Positions 12,830-14,123 of a stretch of 14,123 nt of DNA are shown in pieces. Numbering within the stretch: the stretch's first letter is position 1; each line of letters starts with the position of its first letter. Source of the DNA: an uncultured Tabrizicola sp. (GTDB lineage Bacteria > Pseudomonadota > Alphaproteobacteria > Rhodobacterales > Rhodobacteraceae). Position numbers and translations under genes: made by a program. The notes below the pieces were generated by a model. That model had not been told where the DNA came from, ran no database searches, and saw only the letters and a program-made list of their open reading frames with translations. The stretch spans positions 1-14,123 of the forward strand of contig CALLZQ010000629.1 of the NCBI GenBank assembly GCA_937858255.1. The letters run 5' to 3'.

Positions 12830-13258
12830 ATGAAACTCGTTCAGATTTCCTACTTTTCCGAAGCAGCCGCAGCGCTGACGCCTGACGATCTTGCTGCGAT
12901 CATTCGCGTTTCGCAGACCCGCAATCCTGAAATTGACGTGACCGGCGTGCTGCTTTTGCGCAAGGGGCGGTTCTTTCAGGTGCTGGAGGGACCAGAGCGC
13001 GCGCTGGAACTCTTGCTCAACCGGATCAGGCAAGATCGCCGGCATCATGACCTGCTGGTGGTATCGCGGCGGGCCATCCGTCAGCGCGAATACCCGAATT
13101 GGGCGATGGGCTGGACGGACATGCCCCCCAGCACGCCTGAGCTTGCCGAAATGTTTGACCGGATCAGTCACGAGACCCGCGCCAGCCAGGCCGCCAACCC
13201 GTCTGAGGTGCATTTCCTCGTCGAAAGTTTCAGTCGCGGGCTTTGGGACATGCGCTGA
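12830..13258 (+). CDS. Short BLUF-domain blue-light sensor protein
   Basis: A 142-aa protein that is almost entirely one BLUF domain, which binds FAD and signals blue light through a rewired hydrogen-bond network. The three key flavin-site residues are present: Y8, N32 and Q50 (in GRFFQVLEG). The semi-conserved W91 and M93 are in NWAMGW. V37-T38-G39-V40 matches the usual ITG-x-L strand. No output domain is fused, so it must act through a partner; the C-terminal ~45 residues are probably the capping helices. The ribosome site is weak (AAGAG about 12 nt upstream). Its stop lies about 10 bp from the shared hairpin with the convergent EF-hand gene. Confidence 0.93.
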   Translation: MKLVQISYFSEAAAALTPDDLAAIIRVSQTRNPEIDVTGVLLLRKGRFFQVLEGPERALELLLNRIRQDRRHHDLLVVSRRAIRQREYPNWAMGWTDMPPSTPELAEMFDRISHETRASQAANPSEVHFLVESFSRGLWDMR

Positions 13259-13261
13259 ATG

Positions 13262-13291
13262 AAAAAAGGGCTGCCACTCGCGTGACAGCCC
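13262..13291 (-). terminator. Intrinsic terminator of the EF-hand gene
   Basis: On the minus strand, GGGCTG (from 13291-13286) pairs with CAGCCC (13273-13268), with inner CAC/GTG pairing and a GCGA loop, followed by six T (13267-13262). It lies 22 bp past the EF-hand stop. It could also act weakly on the BLUF transcript coming the other way. Confidence 0.8.
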
Positions 13292-13313
13292 CCCGCATCC
13301 GCGCGACCTGAGA

Positions 13314-13550
13314 TCAGGCCGGGATATTGCCAGCTTCCTGGGCAGCCTTCAGCTCATCCGCCGAAAGGGCGCCGTTGGCATCGACGTCAGCAGCCTTGAA
13401 AACTTCTTCGGTCAGTTCCGGGAAAGCCACCAGCAGCTCTTCCATCGAGAACTCGCCATTGCCATCGGTGTCAGCGACAACGGTTTCGGCATGGGCCTGA
13501 GCCACAGCGAAAGCAGAAATGGCGCTGAGGGTCAGAAGGAATTTCTTCAT
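13314..13550 (-). CDS. Small exported EF-hand calcium-binding protein
   Basis: A 78-aa protein. Residues 1-21 are a Sec signal peptide (MKKFLLTLSAISAFAVAQAHA, cut after AHA). The mature ~57 residues contain two EF-hand loops, DTDGNGEFSMEE (27-38) and DVDANGALSADE (55-66), each with acidic or Asn ligands at positions 1, 3 and 5 and Glu at 12. It is probably periplasmic; Ca2+ buffering or sensing is inferred. The second loop has Ala at position 7, which uses a backbone ligand. There is no strong Shine-Dalgarno; GGAG lies 14 nt upstream. Confidence 0.88.
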   Translation of the reverse strand: MKKFLLTLSAISAFAVAQAHAETVVADTDGNGEFSMEELLVAFPELTEEVFKAADVDANGALSADELKAAQEAGNIPA

Positions 13551-13864
13551 TTTGTCTTCACTCCAAGACAGGTTTACGGCCCCTACGGCCGCGATAGAAG
13601 CAGGTTCGCTTCACGGCGCTTGATACTGTATTAAAAAGATTTTTCTAGATACTGGCCCGCCTGTTGCCGCAAACATCACAGCGGTTTGATCGCCCTCAGA
13701 TGACCAATTGACCGCGCGCCGACCGCATGCTGTAGAAAGAGATTTGCGGTCGCAGCGCCAATGATTCCGCATCGCAGCATCGCGGAAAAAATCCGTGTCG
13801 CTGCGTGCATTTTCCTCTTGCAGCCACCGCGCGCTTCCCCTAAATCACCGCTCACCGAAACGGT
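13551..13864. other. 314-bp gene-free region between the EF-hand gene and tRNA-Gly
   Basis: I see no coding frame here. It holds an A/T-rich stretch at 13622-13654 bounded by two direct GATACTG copies, probably the upstream region of the EF-hand gene. It also has a hairpin-like dyad TTCCGC/GCGGAA (13765-13770 with 13782-13787), and the tRNA promoter at its right end. Confidence 0.5.
13818..13846 (+). promoter_or_regulatory. Putative promoter of the first tRNA-Gly gene
   Basis: TTGCAG (13818-13823), a 17-bp spacer and TAAATC (13841-13846) stand 18 bp before the tRNA 5' end. Confidence 0.5.
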
Positions 13865-13939
13865 GCGGGCGTAGCTCAGGGGTAGAGCATAACCTTGCCA
13901 AGGTTAGGGTCGTGAGTTCGAATCTCATCGCCCGCTCCA
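13865..13939 (+). tRNA. tRNA-Gly (anticodon GCC)
   Basis: A complete cloverleaf of 75 nt with encoded CCA. The acceptor GCGGGCG (13865-13871) pairs with CGCCCGC (13929-13935). The D arm is GCTC/GAGC. The anticodon stem TAACC/GGTTA encloses the loop TTGCCAA with GCC at 13897-13899. The T arm is GTGAG-TTCGAAT-CTCAT. It reads the glycine codons GGC and GGU. Confidence 0.97.
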
Positions 13940-13951
13940 ATTCGGTTAGAC

Positions 13952-13980
13952 AGGGCGCCCTCGGGCGCCCTTTGTCATTT
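13952..13980 (+). terminator. Intrinsic terminator after tRNA-Gly
   Basis: AGGGCGCC (13952-13959) pairs with GGCGCCCT (13964-13971) around a CTCG loop, followed by TTGTCATTTC. It separates the two tRNA genes. Confidence 0.75.
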
Positions 13981-14028
13981 CTCCCGCACCGCCATGGCAA
14001 GAAATCACCTGCGGCGCCGCGCGGCCTC

Positions 14029-14057
14029 TTGCACCGGGCGCGAGTCAGGGCTACACC
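14029..14057 (+). promoter_or_regulatory. Putative promoter of the second tRNA-Gly gene
   Basis: TTGCAC (14029-14034), 17 bp, then TACACC (14052-14057), 13 bp before the tRNA. CTCTTGCA is shared with the first tRNA promoter. Confidence 0.4.
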
Positions 14058-14070
14058 GCGACCACGGAGT

Positions 14071-14123
14071 GCGGGCGTAGCTCAGGGGTAGAGCATAACC
14101 TTGCCAAGGTTAGGGTCGTGAGT
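14071..14123 (+). tRNA. Second tRNA-Gly (GCC), 3' end cut by the window
   Basis: The 53 visible bases are identical to the first tRNA-Gly, including the acceptor 5' arm, D arm and GCC anticodon (14103-14105). The T arm and acceptor 3' strand are missing because the sequence stops. Confidence 0.9.

Noticed and set aside
13795..14091. 98-aa plus-strand frame across tRNA-Gly
   Set aside because: It translates through a complete tRNA gene and its terminator.

Overview
The window looks like one contig from a high-GC alphaproteobacterium of the Rhodobacteraceae (Rhodobacter/Paracoccus-like). The indications are the codon bias, an MraZ gene behind a long terminator-bearing leader, and a DUF1127 gene followed by tandem hairpins carrying CCUCCUCCC. 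Both of the last two arrangements are known from Rhodobacter sphaeroides (UpsM, and CcaF1-CcsR). The contig probably stops on the right because of a repeat: its last 55 bases (14069-14123) exactly copy 13863-13917, a tRNA-Gly gene. On the left it stops in a G13 run inside mraZ.

Left part (1-2178, all minus strand): mrp (Fe-S carrier ATPase) runs toward a 3'-truncated mraZ, the first gene of the division and cell-wall cluster. The 637-bp gap between them holds the mrp terminator, two pairs of MraZ-type boxes, a six-unit array of 10-bp-phased TGGGA-type boxes (752-806), a putative promoter and an UpsM-like leader RNA. That leader ends in a strong intrinsic terminator 56 bp before the mraZ start codon.

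Middle part (2179-4385): a gene for a 71-aa DUF1127 protein (CcaF1-like) is followed by about 500 bp of non-coding sequence. This contains nine hairpins, each showing the same CCTCCTCCCT in its loop, and ends in an intrinsic terminator. I read it as four complete two-hairpin cuckoo/CcsR sRNAs plus a fifth unit whose second hairpin is the terminator. A BenE-type transporter gene follows; its stop codon overlaps that of the convergent uvrD/pcrA helicase gene.

Right part (4382-14123): uvrD lies downstream of a MarR-family regulator gene that is divergent from a 14-TM DHA2 drug-efflux gene, with a likely MarR operator between them. Next come a complete single-chain pyruvate carboxylase gene with an unusual TTTGC/GCAAA-rich upstream region, a short BLUF blue-light sensor gene preceded by two overlapping dyads, a convergent gene for a small exported EF-hand protein, and two tRNA-Gly(GCC) genes (the second cut by the contig end).

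No mobile element, CRISPR array or phage gene is visible. The main interest is regulatory RNA: two stress-linked sRNA systems lie less than 2 kb apart. Both families are already described; what may be new is the fifth CcsR-like unit, the linker hairpins and the arrangement of the MraZ boxes.
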